Assembly: GCF_003217515.1 (NCBI RefSeq) | Contig: NZ_QJSX01000012.1 | Coordinates: forward strand, 100,238 to 164,237 | DNA length: 64,000 nt | Source: Deinococcus yavapaiensis KR-236 | Lineage (GTDB): Bacteria > Deinococcota > Deinococci > Deinococcales > Deinococcaceae | Reading direction: 5' to 3' | Shown here: positions 7,319 through 18,738 of the stretch, piece by piece | Numbering within the stretch: the first letter of the stretch is position 1 | How the letters are laid out: the number at the start of each line of letters is the position of its first letter | Notes under the pieces: model-generated | Told to the model about the DNA's origin: nothing | The model's database searches: none | What the model saw: the letters and a program-made list of their open reading frames with translations, nothing else | Translations under genes and position numbers: made by a program

Positions 7319-9576
7319 TCGCCTTGCACCTCGCGCATGAGACGCCACAACGCCTCGGAGGTGATCGGCAACTCCGTGACGCGAACGCCGACCGCGTCAC
7401 GCACGGCGTTCGCGACGGCCGCCGCTCCACCCGTGATGGGCGGCTCGCCGACGATGCGCGCCCCGAACGGTCCGTGCTCCGACGGACGCTCCACCATCAC
7501 CGCTTCCAGCGGCGGCAAGTCCGCCGCTCTCGGAAAGACGTAGCCCAAGAAGTTCGGGTTGGCGGGCGCGCCACTTTCGAAGTGCAACCCCTCGTACAAC
7601 CCGATGCCGAGCGCCTGCGCGGTCCCGCCGTGCACTTGCCCTTCCACGAGCAGCGGATTGAGCGCGAAGCCGACGTCTTGAATCGTCACGGCATCGAGCG
7701 GCGTGACGACGCCGGTATCCGGATCGACGCGAACACGCACGAGGTGCGCCGTGAATCCCGGCGCGCCGCCCTTGAGAGACGCGCGTCCCTCGGCCACGAC
7801 GGGTCCCGGACCGCCCGGCATGCGCTCGCCGAGCCGCGCGAGCTGCCCGAAGGTCACCTCACGCGACGGCACGCCCTTCACGCGCGCGCGCCCTTCGACG
7901 AGTTCGACGTCGTCACGGTGTGCCTCGAGGTGAGCGGCGGCGAGATCGCGCAGTTGCTCGCGCACCTGCCGACTCGCGTCGAGCACGGCGCCGCCGAGGC
8001 TGATCGTGACTTGCGAGCCGCCCGAGTTCGGCGCGTACGGACCGCTATCGGTCGTGCCCTGCACGATCTCGATGTTGTCGGGGTCGAGGCCGAGCGTCTC
8101 TGCGACGATCAACACCATAGAGCTGTGCACCCCGCTGATATCGACGCTGCCGACGTGCAAACGCACCGTGCCGTCCGAATCGACGCGGCACACCGCTCCC
8201 GCGGGCGAGAAGCCGCCCGGCCACCCGCCCACGGCGAGCCCCACGCCTTCGTTCGGCACGTCGCCGCGCGCTTGCCACAAGGGATGCTCACGCGCCCGCT
8301 CCAAGCAAGCCTTGAGGCCGATGTCGGGCCAAGGCCGTCCCGTCCCCGTGAGGTCGCCGCCCTCGACGGCGTTCATCAAGCGAAACTCCAACGGATCGAT
8401 TTCCAGGGCGCGCGCGAGCTCGTCCACGCTCGACTCGAGCGCGAACAGGGCTTGCGGCACGCCCGGCGCGCGGTATGCTCCGACGGGCGCACGGTTCGTG
8501 AGAAGCTCCACCGTCTCGACACGCACGTGCTCGCAGCGGTACATTCCGCCCGCGATCGTCGCGATGATGCCCGCGTGCCCCATGCGGAACACGCCGTTCT
8601 CGATGGTGGCCCGCACGTCGAGTCCCACGATGCGCCCACGCTCGTCCGCGCCGATGCGCACGCGAATGCTCGTCTCGGGCGTCGGCGTGGTCGTCAGCAT
8701 GTCCTCGCTGCGCGTCAACACCAAACGCACGGGCCGCGCGAGGTGCAGCGCGACCGCCGTGACGAGCGAGTCGAGAATGCCGTACTTCGCGCCGAATCCG
8801 CCGCCGACCGTCATCGGAACGACGTGCACGTCACGCTCGCGAAGTCCCAGGGCGTTCGCCACCTCGGACCGCACCGCGTACTGTCCTTGCGTGCTCGTGT
8901 AGACCGTCACTTCGCCCGCCCGCACGCCGGGTTGCGCGACGACCGCGTGCGGCTCCAAGTACGCCTGGTGCACGCGCGCGTTGAGGTACGTGCGGTCGAT
9001 CACGACGCGCGCTCCTTGCAGGGCGGCGTCCACGTCGCCTCTTTGGAACACGCGGCGCTCGTCGACGTTCGAGGGCGCCGCCGCCTGCGCGGTCGACGCC
9101 TCGGCGCCGTGCAGACTCGCTTGGCTCGTGCTCGCGCTCGGCGTGCCGTGCGGCCAGACGTGCGTCTCGTCCGCTTCGGCCTGCGCCGCGTCATCGACGC
9201 TGTCGAGCGCCTCGTAGTCCACGTCGAGCAGACTCGCGCCGTCCGATGCCGCCGCCTCCGTGTTTGCCACGACGACCGCCACGGGTTGTCCCGCGAAGAC
9301 GACTTCACCTTCGGCGAGCAGCAAGCTCGGCCGAGAATAGGCGACGTGCCCGCCGTTCAACTCACGTCCCGTCAAAACGGCGACGACGCCGGACACCCCC
9401 AGGGCTGCTTCCACGTCGATGCCTCGAATGCGCGCGTGCGGGTAAGGAGACAGGACGACACGGGCGTGCAGCAAGCCCGGCAACGTCAAGTCGGCGGTGT
9501 AGCGAGCTTGGCCCGTTATCTTCTCGGGCCCTTCGATCAATTTGCGGCGTTTGCCGAGATGGGTCGTGCCGGTCAC
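7315..9576 (-). CDS. xanthine dehydrogenase family molybdopterin-binding subunit
   Basis: A 753-residue protein with GTG 9576 preceded by GAGGAGG. It has the a/b hammerhead domain at the N-terminus (KLIEGPEKITGQARYTADL...) and the molybdopterin-binding domains. Visible motifs are GGGFGAKYG (about 250), the AYRAPGVPQALFALES segment (about 355-370), GSVDISGVHSSM, QGTTDSGPYAPNSGGSQ, and near the C-terminus GEPPITGGAAAVANAVRDAVG, which carries the catalytic Glu of the family. The enzyme would hydroxylate an aromatic or purine-like substrate or act as an aldehyde or CO-type dehydrogenase. No FAD or 2Fe-2S subunit genes are adjacent, which is unusual for this family; partners must be encoded elsewhere. 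The substrate is not predictable from sequence. Confidence 0.88.
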   Translation of the reverse strand: MTGTTHLGKRRKLIEGPEKITGQARYTADLTLPGLLHARVVLSPYPHARIRGIDVEAALGVSGVVAVLTGRELNGGHVAYSRPSLLLAEGEVVFAGQPVAVVVANTEAAASDGASLLDVDYEALDSVDDAAQAEADETHVWPHGTPSASTSQASLHGAEASTAQAAAPSNVDERRVFQRGDVDAALQGARVVIDRTYLNARVHQAYLEPHAVVAQPGVRAGEVTVYTSTQGQYAVRSEVANALGLRERDVHVVPMTVGGGFGAKYGILDSLVTAVALHLARPVRLVLTRSEDMLTTTPTPETSIRVRIGADERGRIVGLDVRATIENGVFRMGHAGIIATIAGGMYRCEHVRVETVELLTNRAPVGAYRAPGVPQALFALESSVDELARALEIDPLEFRLMNAVEGGDLTGTGRPWPDIGLKACLERAREHPLWQARGDVPNEGVGLAVGGWPGGFSPAGAVCRVDSDGTVRLHVGSVDISGVHSSMVLIVAETLGLDPDNIEIVQGTTDSGPYAPNSGGSQVTISLGGAVLDASRQVREQLRDLAAAHLEAHRDDVELVEGRARVKGVPSREVTFGQLARLGERMPGGPGPVVAEGRASLKGGAPGFTAHLVRVRVDPDTGVVTPLDAVTIQDVGFALNPLLVEGQVHGGTAQALGIGLYEGLHFESGAPANPNFLGYVFPRAADLPPLEAVMVERPSEHGPFGARIVGEPPITGGAAAVANAVRDAVGVRVTELPITSEALWRLMREVQGE

Positions 9577-9615
9577 GTGAACCTCCTCAAGTTGGGTGCT
9601 TCCGAATCTTACAGG

Positions 9616-9954
9616 TTAGTCCGCCACAAGAAGCAAAGTCGGTCGTTCGAACGACCGCGCGACCCGAGCGCGCAGCTGGGAAAGCGCCGCGCTGAGCGGT
9701 CCGCCGAGTTCCACGGACGCAAGCGGCTCGAAGTGGTACCGGAATCGACGGCCTCGGTCCTTGCCCTTCCCGGTGACAAAGTGCTCGAAGGCGCCGCGAA
9801 CCTCGTTCGGCACCACGCCCAGGTACACATGCCACCGCCGAGGTTTCGCCCGCTCGGAACGCCTGACTTGGACTTGACAGTCGTTTCGGTCATGGCCAGT
9901 CGAAGTGGAGCGCGGCGCTTCGACCCGTCCTCGGCGCGTTTTCGCCGCCTCCAC
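9616..9954 (-). CDS. hypothetical protein, reading frame uncertain
   Basis: A 112-residue open frame (GTG 9954) between the yidD cassette and the dehydrogenase. The C-terminal 70 residues (RWHVYLGVVPNEVRGAFEHF..., then RRFRYHFEPLASVELGG) look like a genuine protein with ordered aromatic and acidic residues. The first 40 are Arg-rich and unconvincing. A better start appears in the neighbouring frame (ATG near 9893, product beginning MTETTVKSKSG), so a frameshift near 9840 would join a good N-terminus to the good C-terminus. I recognise no family. It could be intact from a shorter GTG or TTG, or frameshifted. Confidence 0.35.
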   Translation of the reverse strand: MEAAKTRRGRVEAPRSTSTGHDRNDCQVQVRRSERAKPRRWHVYLGVVPNEVRGAFEHFVTGKGKDRGRRFRYHFEPLASVELGGPLSAALSQLRARVARSFERPTLLLVAD

Positions 9955-9975
9955 GACCCGTTCGCGGCAAGGAAA

Positions 9976-10046
9976 ATAAAAAAGCGGCTTTTCGCCGCTG
10001 ATAAAAATAGGATACCGCCAGACTCTCTATTCGTCAAGGTATGCAG
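9976..10046 (-). repeat. promoter-plus-hairpin cassette, copy 1 (behind yidD)
   Basis: Read on the minus strand: CTGCAT (10046-10041), TTGACG (10037-10032), a 17-base spacer, TATCCT (10014-10009), then after about ten bases the hairpin AGCGGC-GAAAA-GCCGCT (9999-9983) with a T run. A second copy with the same order, spacing and hairpin flanks lies at 15092-15162. Each copy begins 8 bases after the stop codon of the preceding minus-strand gene. It acts at least as the intrinsic terminator of yidD. TTGACG-N17-TATCCT also has the form of a sigma-70 promoter, which would give a very short transcript. Confidence 0.7.
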
Positions 10047-10054
10047 GCGGCTCT

Positions 10055-10384
10055 TCAAATCACGCCGCAGCGGAAGGGAATCGGGATGGGACCGCAGCAG
10101 CACACGCCGCGAGCGCGAAAGCCGTCTTGCGTGACGCCTCGACTGCCCAGAAGGTCGTAAGCGTCACGGCAGGCGGCGAAACGCTCGAGGACGCTCGGCC
10201 ATCCTTCGACGAGACCGTGCGTCTCCACGAGGCGCAGCACCGCCGCCGAGCAAGACTCGCCGCCGAAGTACGCGGCGTGCGCGCACCGAAATCCCTTCCA
10301 AGGAGACAAGCGCCGCCGATAGACTCGGATGCCCGACACGACGAGTCGCGTCGCCACGTTCGCTGTTCGTTCGATTGACGTCAT
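10055..10384 (-). CDS. yidD: membrane protein insertion efficiency factor YidD
   Basis: A 109-residue protein from ATG 10384. It carries the YidD core: RLVVSGIRVYRRRLSPWKG (about 12-30), a Cys-containing FRCAHAAYFGGESCSAAVLRLVETHGLVEGWP segment (about 32-63, landmarks) and trailing CRDAYDLLG. The C-terminus CCCGPIPIPFRC is Cys-rich, as in many family members. YidD is a small membrane-associated amphipathic protein that helps YidC insert proteins. Most bacteria have it next to rnpA-yidC, whereas here it follows an SDR gene by four bases, suggesting a shared transcript. The usual motif is P(T)CSxYA; this copy has FRCAHAAYFG, a diverged form. Confidence 0.78.
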   Translation of the reverse strand: MTSIERTANVATRLVVSGIRVYRRRLSPWKGFRCAHAAYFGGESCSAAVLRLVETHGLVEGWPSVLERFAACRDAYDLLGSRGVTQDGFRARGVCCCGPIPIPFRCGVI

Positions 10385-10388
10385 GACT

Positions 10389-11288
10389 TCAAGCTCCCTG
10401 ACCGATCATCTGCTCTTGACCTCCGTCGATGGTAAAGGTCGCGCCGTGAACGAAGTCCGCGTCCGGCGAGGCGAGGTACACGGCGAGCCGACCGATCTCC
10501 CACGGCAAGCCCGCCCGCTTCAGCGGGATGTTCTGCACTTGCCGCGCGTACTTTTGCGGATCGTCCTTCGCTTCCTGATTCATCGGCGTGAGAATCATTC
10601 CGGGAGCGATGTTGTTCACGTTGATGCGGTCGGGCGCGAGTTCCAACGCGAGCGTACGCGTGAGGTTACGCACCCCACCTTTCGCCGCGTCGTAGGCCGC
10701 CACGCCCTTCGAGGGAATCTCCTCGTGCACGGACGTCACGTTCACGATCTTGCCGCGCCCTCCCGACGCGCGCCGAAGGCGAATGAATTCCCGGCAGCAG
10801 TAGAACGGGCCGAACAAGTCGGCGCGGAGCGCGTCCTCCCACTCCTCGGGCGTCGTCTCGGCCACTTCCTTTCGAGGGCCGCTCGACGCGGCGTTGTTCA
10901 CGAGCACGAACGGCGTGCCGAGCGATCCTTGCACTTCCTCGAACAGCTTCGTGACGCTCGCCGGGTCGCGCTGATCGAGATGAATCACGGCGGCGCGCCG
11001 TCCGAGCTTCTCGACTTCGCGGCGCGTGTGCTCGGCACCTTCCCGGTCCTTCAGGAACGTGATCGCCACGTCCGCTCCTTCGCGAGCGAACTCGATGGCA
11101 GTTCCCTGGCCGATGCCCGAGTCGGCCCCGGTCACGACGGCGACCACTCCTTCCAAGCGTCCCTTCGATCCGAAGTCTCGAGGTTCGGGCAATGGTGTCA
11201 AGTCCTGCTGCTGTCCCTCGGCCGTCATGGGGACATTGCACGCTCGGCGAGTGAAGGTCGACTCCGACTTCGGATGATCGTTCTTCAT
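10389..11288 (-). CDS. short-chain dehydrogenase/reductase (glucose 1-dehydrogenase-like)
   Basis: A 299-residue classical SDR with an N-terminal extension of about 45 residues. Visible motifs: cofactor site TGADSGIGQGTAIEF (TGxxxGIG, about 53-67), VNNAASSG (NNAG-like), the catalytic Ser of NVTSVHEE, and YDAAKGG with the YxxxK pair, then NNIAPGMILTPMN. The C-terminal DGGQEQMIGQG is typical. It resembles the YxnA/YhxC general-stress branch and probably reduces a sugar or aldehyde with NAD(P)H in the cytoplasm. The start may instead be ATG 11228, since the first 20 residues are not conserved in the family. Upstream que genes are on the same strand with a 42-base gap. Confidence 0.88.
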   Translation of the reverse strand: MKNDHPKSESTFTRRACNVPMTAEGQQQDLTPLPEPRDFGSKGRLEGVVAVVTGADSGIGQGTAIEFAREGADVAITFLKDREGAEHTRREVEKLGRRAAVIHLDQRDPASVTKLFEEVQGSLGTPFVLVNNAASSGPRKEVAETTPEEWEDALRADLFGPFYCCREFIRLRRASGGRGKIVNVTSVHEEIPSKGVAAYDAAKGGVRNLTRTLALELAPDRINVNNIAPGMILTPMNQEAKDDPQKYARQVQNIPLKRAGLPWEIGRLAVYLASPDADFVHGATFTIDGGQEQMIGQGA

Positions 11289-11330
11289 CTTCGAGGAGGA
11301 CGCGGCGAACGACTCAGGCGTCCTCCCGAG

Positions 11331-12023
11331 TCAGCGAGCCGAACGTCCGATTGGTGTGGCGAGCTCAGGATGTCCCGCCTCGACGAGGGCCTTGTCGCGA
11401 ATACGGCACGAATCGCACACCCCGCACGGTTCCTCGCCGCCCTGATAGCACGACCACGTCTCCACAATCGGCACGCCAAGTTCCAAGGCCGTCTTGACGA
11501 TGTCCGTCTTCGTCATCAAGACGAGGGGCGCCACCAGCTTCGCGCCTCGACCTTCCAAGCCCGCCTTCGTCGCGAGGTCCGCGAGCTTCTGGAACGCCTC
11601 GAGGTACTCGGGGCGGCAGTCCGGGTAGCCGCTGTAATCCACCGCGTTGATGCCCAGGTAGATCGCGTCCGCGTCGATCGCCTCGGCGAGGCTCAATCCC
11701 ACGGCGATGAAGACGGTGTTGCGTCCCGGCACGTACGTCTGTGGAATCACGCCTTCCTCCGTCCCTCCGGTGGGCACGTCAATGCGCTCGTCGGTGAGGG
11801 CGCTGCCACCCCACGAGCTGATGTTCACGTCCACGACCCGGTGCCGAGCGCCGAACAACCGGGCGATGCTCGCGGCGCGCTCGAGTTCGATCGTGTGACG
11901 TTGTCCGTAGCGAAAGGACAGGGCGGTGACGTCGTACCCGTCGCGCTTCGTGGCGATGGCGAGGGTGGTGCTGGAGTCCAGCCCACCGGACAGCAGGACG
12001 ACGGCGCGTTTCGGTGCGGTCAT
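11331..12023 (-). CDS. queC: 7-cyano-7-deazaguanine (preQ0) synthase
   Basis: A 230-residue PP-loop ATPase. The ATP-binding loop is VVLLSGGLDSSTTLAIA (about 8-24); then come FRYGQRHTIELERA, IPQTYVPGRNTVFI and the zinc site CYQGGEEPCGVCDSCRIRDKA near the C-terminus. QueC converts 7-carboxy-7-deazaguanine and ammonia to preQ0 at the cost of ATP. It is the last gene of a four-gene queuosine precursor operon and starts two bases after the queE stop, so co-translation is likely. All key residues are present and the length is normal. Confidence 0.96.
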   Translation of the reverse strand: MTAPKRAVVLLSGGLDSSTTLAIATKRDGYDVTALSFRYGQRHTIELERAASIARLFGARHRVVDVNISSWGGSALTDERIDVPTGGTEEGVIPQTYVPGRNTVFIAVGLSLAEAIDADAIYLGINAVDYSGYPDCRPEYLEAFQKLADLATKAGLEGRGAKLVAPLVLMTKTDIVKTALELGVPIVETWSCYQGGEEPCGVCDSCRIRDKALVEAGHPELATPIGRSAR

Positions 12024-12025
12024 GT

Positions 12026-12718
12026 TCAGTACCCCAATTCCACGTTCCCGCCGAGCGGGATGAGGCGCTTGTCGCTGTGCGCGTCGAGGTCGTCGGCGCG
12101 GTAGAGCTTGTGCATCTGGTACCCGGCTCGAAGGCGAGGATTCGCTTTCACGGCTTCGGTGATGGCGTTGAGCACCGCCGCGTCACGTTCGCGGGCTTTG
12201 CTCCACTCGGGGTGCAGCCAGATCACCGCGTCATCCCGCAACCCTTCGAGGGTGTCGAGGCCCGCCTTGATGTCGGAAACGTCGTGCACGATGATCTTCA
12301 CCTCGTCCGCACGAGCGACCACCGAGCGCACGGGAAGCTGCCCGAAGGGTTTGGGCGAGAGCGTCACCCAATCGAGATCACCGCGAAGCTCGGCGATGCC
12401 GCTCGTCTCCAAGTGCACTCGGCGGCCGAGCGCGTGCAGTTCGCGCACGAGCTCGGTCAGGTCGAAGAGAATCGGCTCTCCACCGGTAACCACGACGACC
12501 GCCCCGGGAGGGCTGTCCTGCTCGACGCACCCCGCGATCTCCCGAGGCGCCATGAGCACCACGCCTTGCGGCCGGTAGTCTTTGTGCCACGTGCCCGCAC
12601 TGTCACACCACGGGCAGGCTTGCGGGCAGCCGTAGAGGCGCACGAAGTACGCCGCGCGACCTAAATGCACGCCTTCGCCTTGCCAGGTGTAGAAGCGTTC
12701 GTAGACGGGTAACTTCAT
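12026..12718 (-). CDS. queE: 7-carboxy-7-deazaguanine synthase (radical SAM)
   Basis: A 230-residue radical SAM enzyme starting at ATG 12718, which overlaps the queD stop (ATGA). The iron-sulfur motif is CPQACPWC (CX3CX2C, about 30-37), preceded by FYTWQGEGVHLGRAAYFVRL, and the SAM segment is VVVTGGEP. It ring-contracts 6-carboxy-tetrahydropterin, the QueD product, to the 7-deazaguanine. An alternative start 36 bases upstream lies within queD and is less likely. It belongs to the compact queF-queD-queE-queC operon. Confidence 0.95.
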   Translation of the reverse strand: MKLPVYERFYTWQGEGVHLGRAAYFVRLYGCPQACPWCDSAGTWHKDYRPQGVVLMAPREIAGCVEQDSPPGAVVVVTGGEPILFDLTELVRELHALGRRVHLETSGIAELRGDLDWVTLSPKPFGQLPVRSVVARADEVKIIVHDVSDIKAGLDTLEGLRDDAVIWLHPEWSKARERDAAVLNAITEAVKANPRLRAGYQMHKLYRADDLDAHSDKRLIPLGGNVELGY

Positions 12719-13125
12719 TCCCAGTACTCGCACGCGGAATCCGGCGTTTCCCACACCGTGACCTTGAGGCGAAGGTCGGCGCCGTCGTCTCCTTCGGGCA
12801 AGTCGAAGCGCACGCGGCGCATCGTCTCGTGGTGGATGAAGGCGGCGATGACTTCAGCGGTGGTGTCGTCGCCGAGGGCGGGCAGATCGTTGAGGTACGC
12901 GTGGTCGAGACCGCCCGCGTCAACGTCCTTCTTCGGCCACTTGAGGGTCTTGAAGTCGGCGACCATGATGTTGCGCTTGACGTGCGCGCTCGGTCTGAGG
13001 CGGTCCGATTGCAGTTCTATGCGCACGCGGTAGGTGTGGCCGTGCAAGCGACCGCAGGGACCGTCGTACCCGGTGATGGTGTGCGCGGAGTCGAACGTGA
13101 ACTCCGTCGTTAACTTCCAAGGCAC
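12715..13125 (-). CDS. queD: 6-carboxy-5,6,7,8-tetrahydropterin synthase
   Basis: A 136-residue member of the 6-pyruvoyl-tetrahydropterin synthase family. It starts at GTG 13125, two bases after the queF stop. FDSAHTITGYDGPCGRLHGHTYRV (landmarks FDSAH, C, HGHTY at about 9-35) carries the zinc His residues and the catalytic Cys. Glu residues near the C-terminus (KVTVWETPDSACEYWE) supply pterin binding. The enzyme makes 6-carboxy-tetrahydropterin from dihydroneopterin triphosphate as the first committed step of queuosine synthesis. The enzyme that makes its substrate (FolE) is not in this window. Confidence 0.95.
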   Translation of the reverse strand: MPWKLTTEFTFDSAHTITGYDGPCGRLHGHTYRVRIELQSDRLRPSAHVKRNIMVADFKTLKWPKKDVDAGGLDHAYLNDLPALGDDTTAEVIAAFIHHETMRRVRFDLPEGDDGADLRLKVTVWETPDSACEYWE

Positions 13126-13127
13126 GT

Positions 13128-13568
13128 TTACTTCCCGGGCGCCGTGTACTTCGCCGTGACGACGGTGTTGATGCCGCCGCGCACGCCGTAGTCGGCGGTG
13201 ACCGTCATGCTCAGCGGATCGAGGAGTTTCACGAGGTCGGCGAGGACGCGGCGCGTGGCGTGCTCGTGGTAGATGCCGACGAAACGGTAGCTCGTGAGGT
13301 AGTACTTCAAGCTCTTGAGCTCCACGCACTTGTCGCGCGGCACGTAGCGAATCTCGAGCTTGCCGAAGTCGGGCAGACCGCTCCACGGGCAGACGGGGCT
13401 GAACTCGTCGGTGGCGATGACGATCTCGATGGGTTCGCCGGGGTAGGGCGAGAGGTCGTCTTCGCGGACGTGCTCGAAGGTGTCGAGGACTTGGGTGTCG
13501 ATGGCGTCGAGGCCTTGCACGTCGTAACGGCGCGCGAAGCCCTGAGCGGGCGCTTCCTGCGTAGTCAT
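13128..13568 (-). CDS. queF: NADPH-dependent 7-cyano-7-deazaguanine reductase (type I QueF)
   Basis: A 146-residue unimodular QueF. ATG 13568 follows AAGGAG. The active-site Cys lies in SPVCPWSGLPDFGKLEI (about 58-74); the NADPH-binding segment is KCVELKSLKYYL (QueF motif E-(S/L)-K-S-hK), and FVGIYHEHA carries the conserved Glu. It reduces the nitrile of preQ0 to the amine preQ1, the base inserted by tRNA-guanine transglycosylase. It is the first gene of the operon; its leader contains a long imperfect hairpin. Confidence 0.96.
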   Translation of the reverse strand: MTTQEAPAQGFARRYDVQGLDAIDTQVLDTFEHVREDDLSPYPGEPIEIVIATDEFSPVCPWSGLPDFGKLEIRYVPRDKCVELKSLKYYLTSYRFVGIYHEHATRRVLADLVKLLDPLSMTVTADYGVRGGINTVVTAKYTAPGK

Positions 13569-13596
13569 TTGTAGGGTCTCCTTCTCGGCGGCATGT

Positions 13597-13639
13597 CACC
13601 GCCAGATCAGCAAAACAGGCCGATCCGCCGGTGATTCTA
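13597..13639 (-). promoter_or_regulatory. leader hairpin and -10 box upstream of queF operon
   Basis: On the minus strand a TAGAAT -10-like box (13639-13634) is followed at once by an imperfect 12-base-pair stem (arms 13633-13622 and 13608-13597, one mismatch, one G-U) closing a 13-base loop, then the queF ribosome binding site about 20 bases on. I cannot fit it to a preQ1-I or preQ1-II consensus. It may be a transcript-start hairpin or a regulatory leader. Confidence 0.35.
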
Positions 13640-13690
13640 GCGCTCGCGGCGCACCGAATTGTGTACGCGCCGAGTCGGAGGGAGGTGTGA

Positions 13691-13891
13691 TCACGCCGGT
13701 TTGGACGGTTTGCCCTCCGGGACTTTGGTCTTGTCGGCGTGTTCGATGGCGACGTCGCCGCCTTGTGTCTCGCCGAGGTCTTGGAGTTCCTCCGCGACCT
13801 TCTTCGACGTCTCGGGCGTCCAGTTGCGCGCGTGCTTTCCCGTCAAGAGGGCGGCTTCGCTCGTCTCGTCTTGTTCGTTCTCGTGCGGCAT
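13691..13891 (-). CDS. small hydrophilic hypothetical protein
   Basis: A 66-residue open frame from ATG 13891, rich in Glu, Lys and Thr (begins MPHENEQDETSEAALLTGKH, ends KVPEGKPSKPA). Its composition is unlike the Arg-rich shadow frames nearby, and it reads as a soluble, probably partly disordered protein. The ribosome binding site is weak. Its position between queF and the START-domain gene gives no functional hint. No family recognised. Confidence 0.5.
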   Translation of the reverse strand: MPHENEQDETSEAALLTGKHARNWTPETSKKVAEELQDLGETQGGDVAIEHADKTKVPEGKPSKPA

Positions 13892-13947
13892 GACCAGACC
13901 ATAGGGGGACGGGGCGGCGAGCGCGTGATGATCGGCTTTGCATCGAT

Positions 13948-14916
13948 TCACTCTATGAACGCGCGACTCCTCGTCATGCCCGGCTCGCTTTGCGCTCGCT
14001 TGCGAACGACGTTCAGGATGCTTTGCTGCAAGTCGCTCATGATGGCGTTCACGGCCCAGCCCACGTAGCGGCCCACGTGCGAGTGAACGCGTTGCGTACT
14101 CGTGAGGTGCAGCAGCACGAGGCCGTTCCCGAGGCTCTCGATGTCGTAGCGTCCGGACACGACATCGAACGTCTCGCCGCCCACGCGGACGTGCCGATCG
14201 AGTCGGCCCGGATCGCGCGCCTCGATACGAAAGGCGAGACTTCGGCCCGGCTCCCACACAGTCACGGTCTCCCGAAAGCTCAAGCCGTCCGCGAAGGTGG
14301 CGGTGCGCACCCCGCCCACCCCCGCGCGGTCCAAAACGGCCGCCACCGGACGCGGCAACCCGATCGCGTGCGACCAGCTCGGCGTGAATTCGTCGTCGCG
14401 AATTCGAGGAACGCTTTGGATTTGACGCCACACGTCCGCGGGCGTGGCTTGGATGACGACGCTGTTTTGAGTGGTTCGGTACGTCGCGTCGACCGAGCGG
14501 GCGCGTTCGAGCGGCGCGGCGACGTACGGCACGGCGAGCGCGAGCATCACCGCGCCGACTTTCGTGGACCGTCCTCGCAAGAGAAAGCCGAGGCCGCCTC
14601 CGACGAACGCGGCGAGGTACAAGATCGGCAGGGCGAACACGAGGCAGATCAACCCTTCCCAAGCGAGCAGGAGGGCGGTGAGCGCGAAGGTCATGACCGA
14701 CAGCAGCACCCGCAGGGCGACCGTTCCGAATCCCTCCTCGCGCCGCGTCAGGGCGCCCGAGGTCACGCCGAGCGCGAAGGGCACGAGCAGCAGGAACGAC
14801 CAGATCATGAGGTCGCCCGCACGATCGAACAGAGCGTAGGCGGTGAGGCCGTACGCGACTCCGACGACCGCGCCGACGACCGTGACGATCCAAGTGTTGC
14901 GTCGTTCTTGCCTCAT
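13948..14916 (-). CDS. membrane protein with C-terminal SRPBCC (polyketide cyclase/START-like) domain
   Basis: A 322-residue protein. The first about 140 residues contain four or five hydrophobic segments (TWIVTVVGAVVGVAYGLTAY, then LMIWSFLLLVPFALGVTSG, ALRVLLSVMTFALTALLLA, LICLVFALPILYLAAFVGGG), so the N-terminal half is membrane-embedded. From about 150 on, NSVVIQATPADVWRQIQSVP begins a typical SRPBCC fold, with FRETVTVWEPGRSLAFRIEA and a terminal helix VNAIMSDLQQSILNVVRKRA. A lipid or hydrophobic ligand is likely for the SRPBCC domain; function unknown. The gene lies downstream of the second promoter-hairpin cassette. Confidence 0.75.
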   Translation of the reverse strand: MRQERRNTWIVTVVGAVVGVAYGLTAYALFDRAGDLMIWSFLLLVPFALGVTSGALTRREEGFGTVALRVLLSVMTFALTALLLAWEGLICLVFALPILYLAAFVGGGLGFLLRGRSTKVGAVMLALAVPYVAAPLERARSVDATYRTTQNSVVIQATPADVWRQIQSVPRIRDDEFTPSWSHAIGLPRPVAAVLDRAGVGGVRTATFADGLSFRETVTVWEPGRSLAFRIEARDPGRLDRHVRVGGETFDVVSGRYDIESLGNGLVLLHLTSTQRVHSHVGRYVGWAVNAIMSDLQQSILNVVRKRAQSEPGMTRSRAFIE

Positions 14917-15091
14917 GGCTCAGCGTAACGTCCAAAGGCTTGGGCGGAAAAGGAGATGGCTCGAACGAAGTTCCTCCTGCCCGTTCCCCCGATCGAGCGC
15001 GCCTCGGGAGCCCGAGTTCACCCGCGAAGGCTCGCACGACAAGCGCGGTGACGCGGGAAGGATCAATCCGTCGAGGCGTCGAGCGAAAAAC

Positions 15092-15162
15092 GAAAAAAGC
15101 GGTCTTTCGACCGCTGATAAGAAAAGGATACCGTGTTATTCGTCGTGCGTCAACGTATGCAG
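15092..15162 (-). repeat. promoter-plus-hairpin cassette, copy 2 (behind nrdJ)
   Basis: Minus strand order: CTGCAT (15162-15157), TTGACG (15153-15148), 17-base spacer, TATCCT (15130-15125), then the hairpin AGCGGTC-GAAA-GACCGCT (15115-15098) and a run of six T. The spacing matches copy 1 at 9976-10046 exactly, although the two 17-base spacers differ and are shifted against each other. The stem differs from copy 1 by a compensated pair, which supports RNA pairing. It lies 8 bases past the nrdJ stop and ends that transcript. Confidence 0.7.
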
Positions 15163-15170
15163 CCCGAAAT

Positions 15171-18641
<3,471 letters not shown>

Positions 18642-18738
18642 GGAGCTCCTTGACAATGGGCTGGGGTTCCCGGCGAAATCGGCGGGAGAGGGGCTGGATG
18701 GGGTGGCACGACGAGTGGACGACGAAGCTCGCTCGCTT

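Noticed and set aside
13569..13690. PreQ1 class I or II riboswitch before queF
   Set aside because: The stem and loop do not fit the consensus of either class and there is no A-rich tail to form the pseudoknot.
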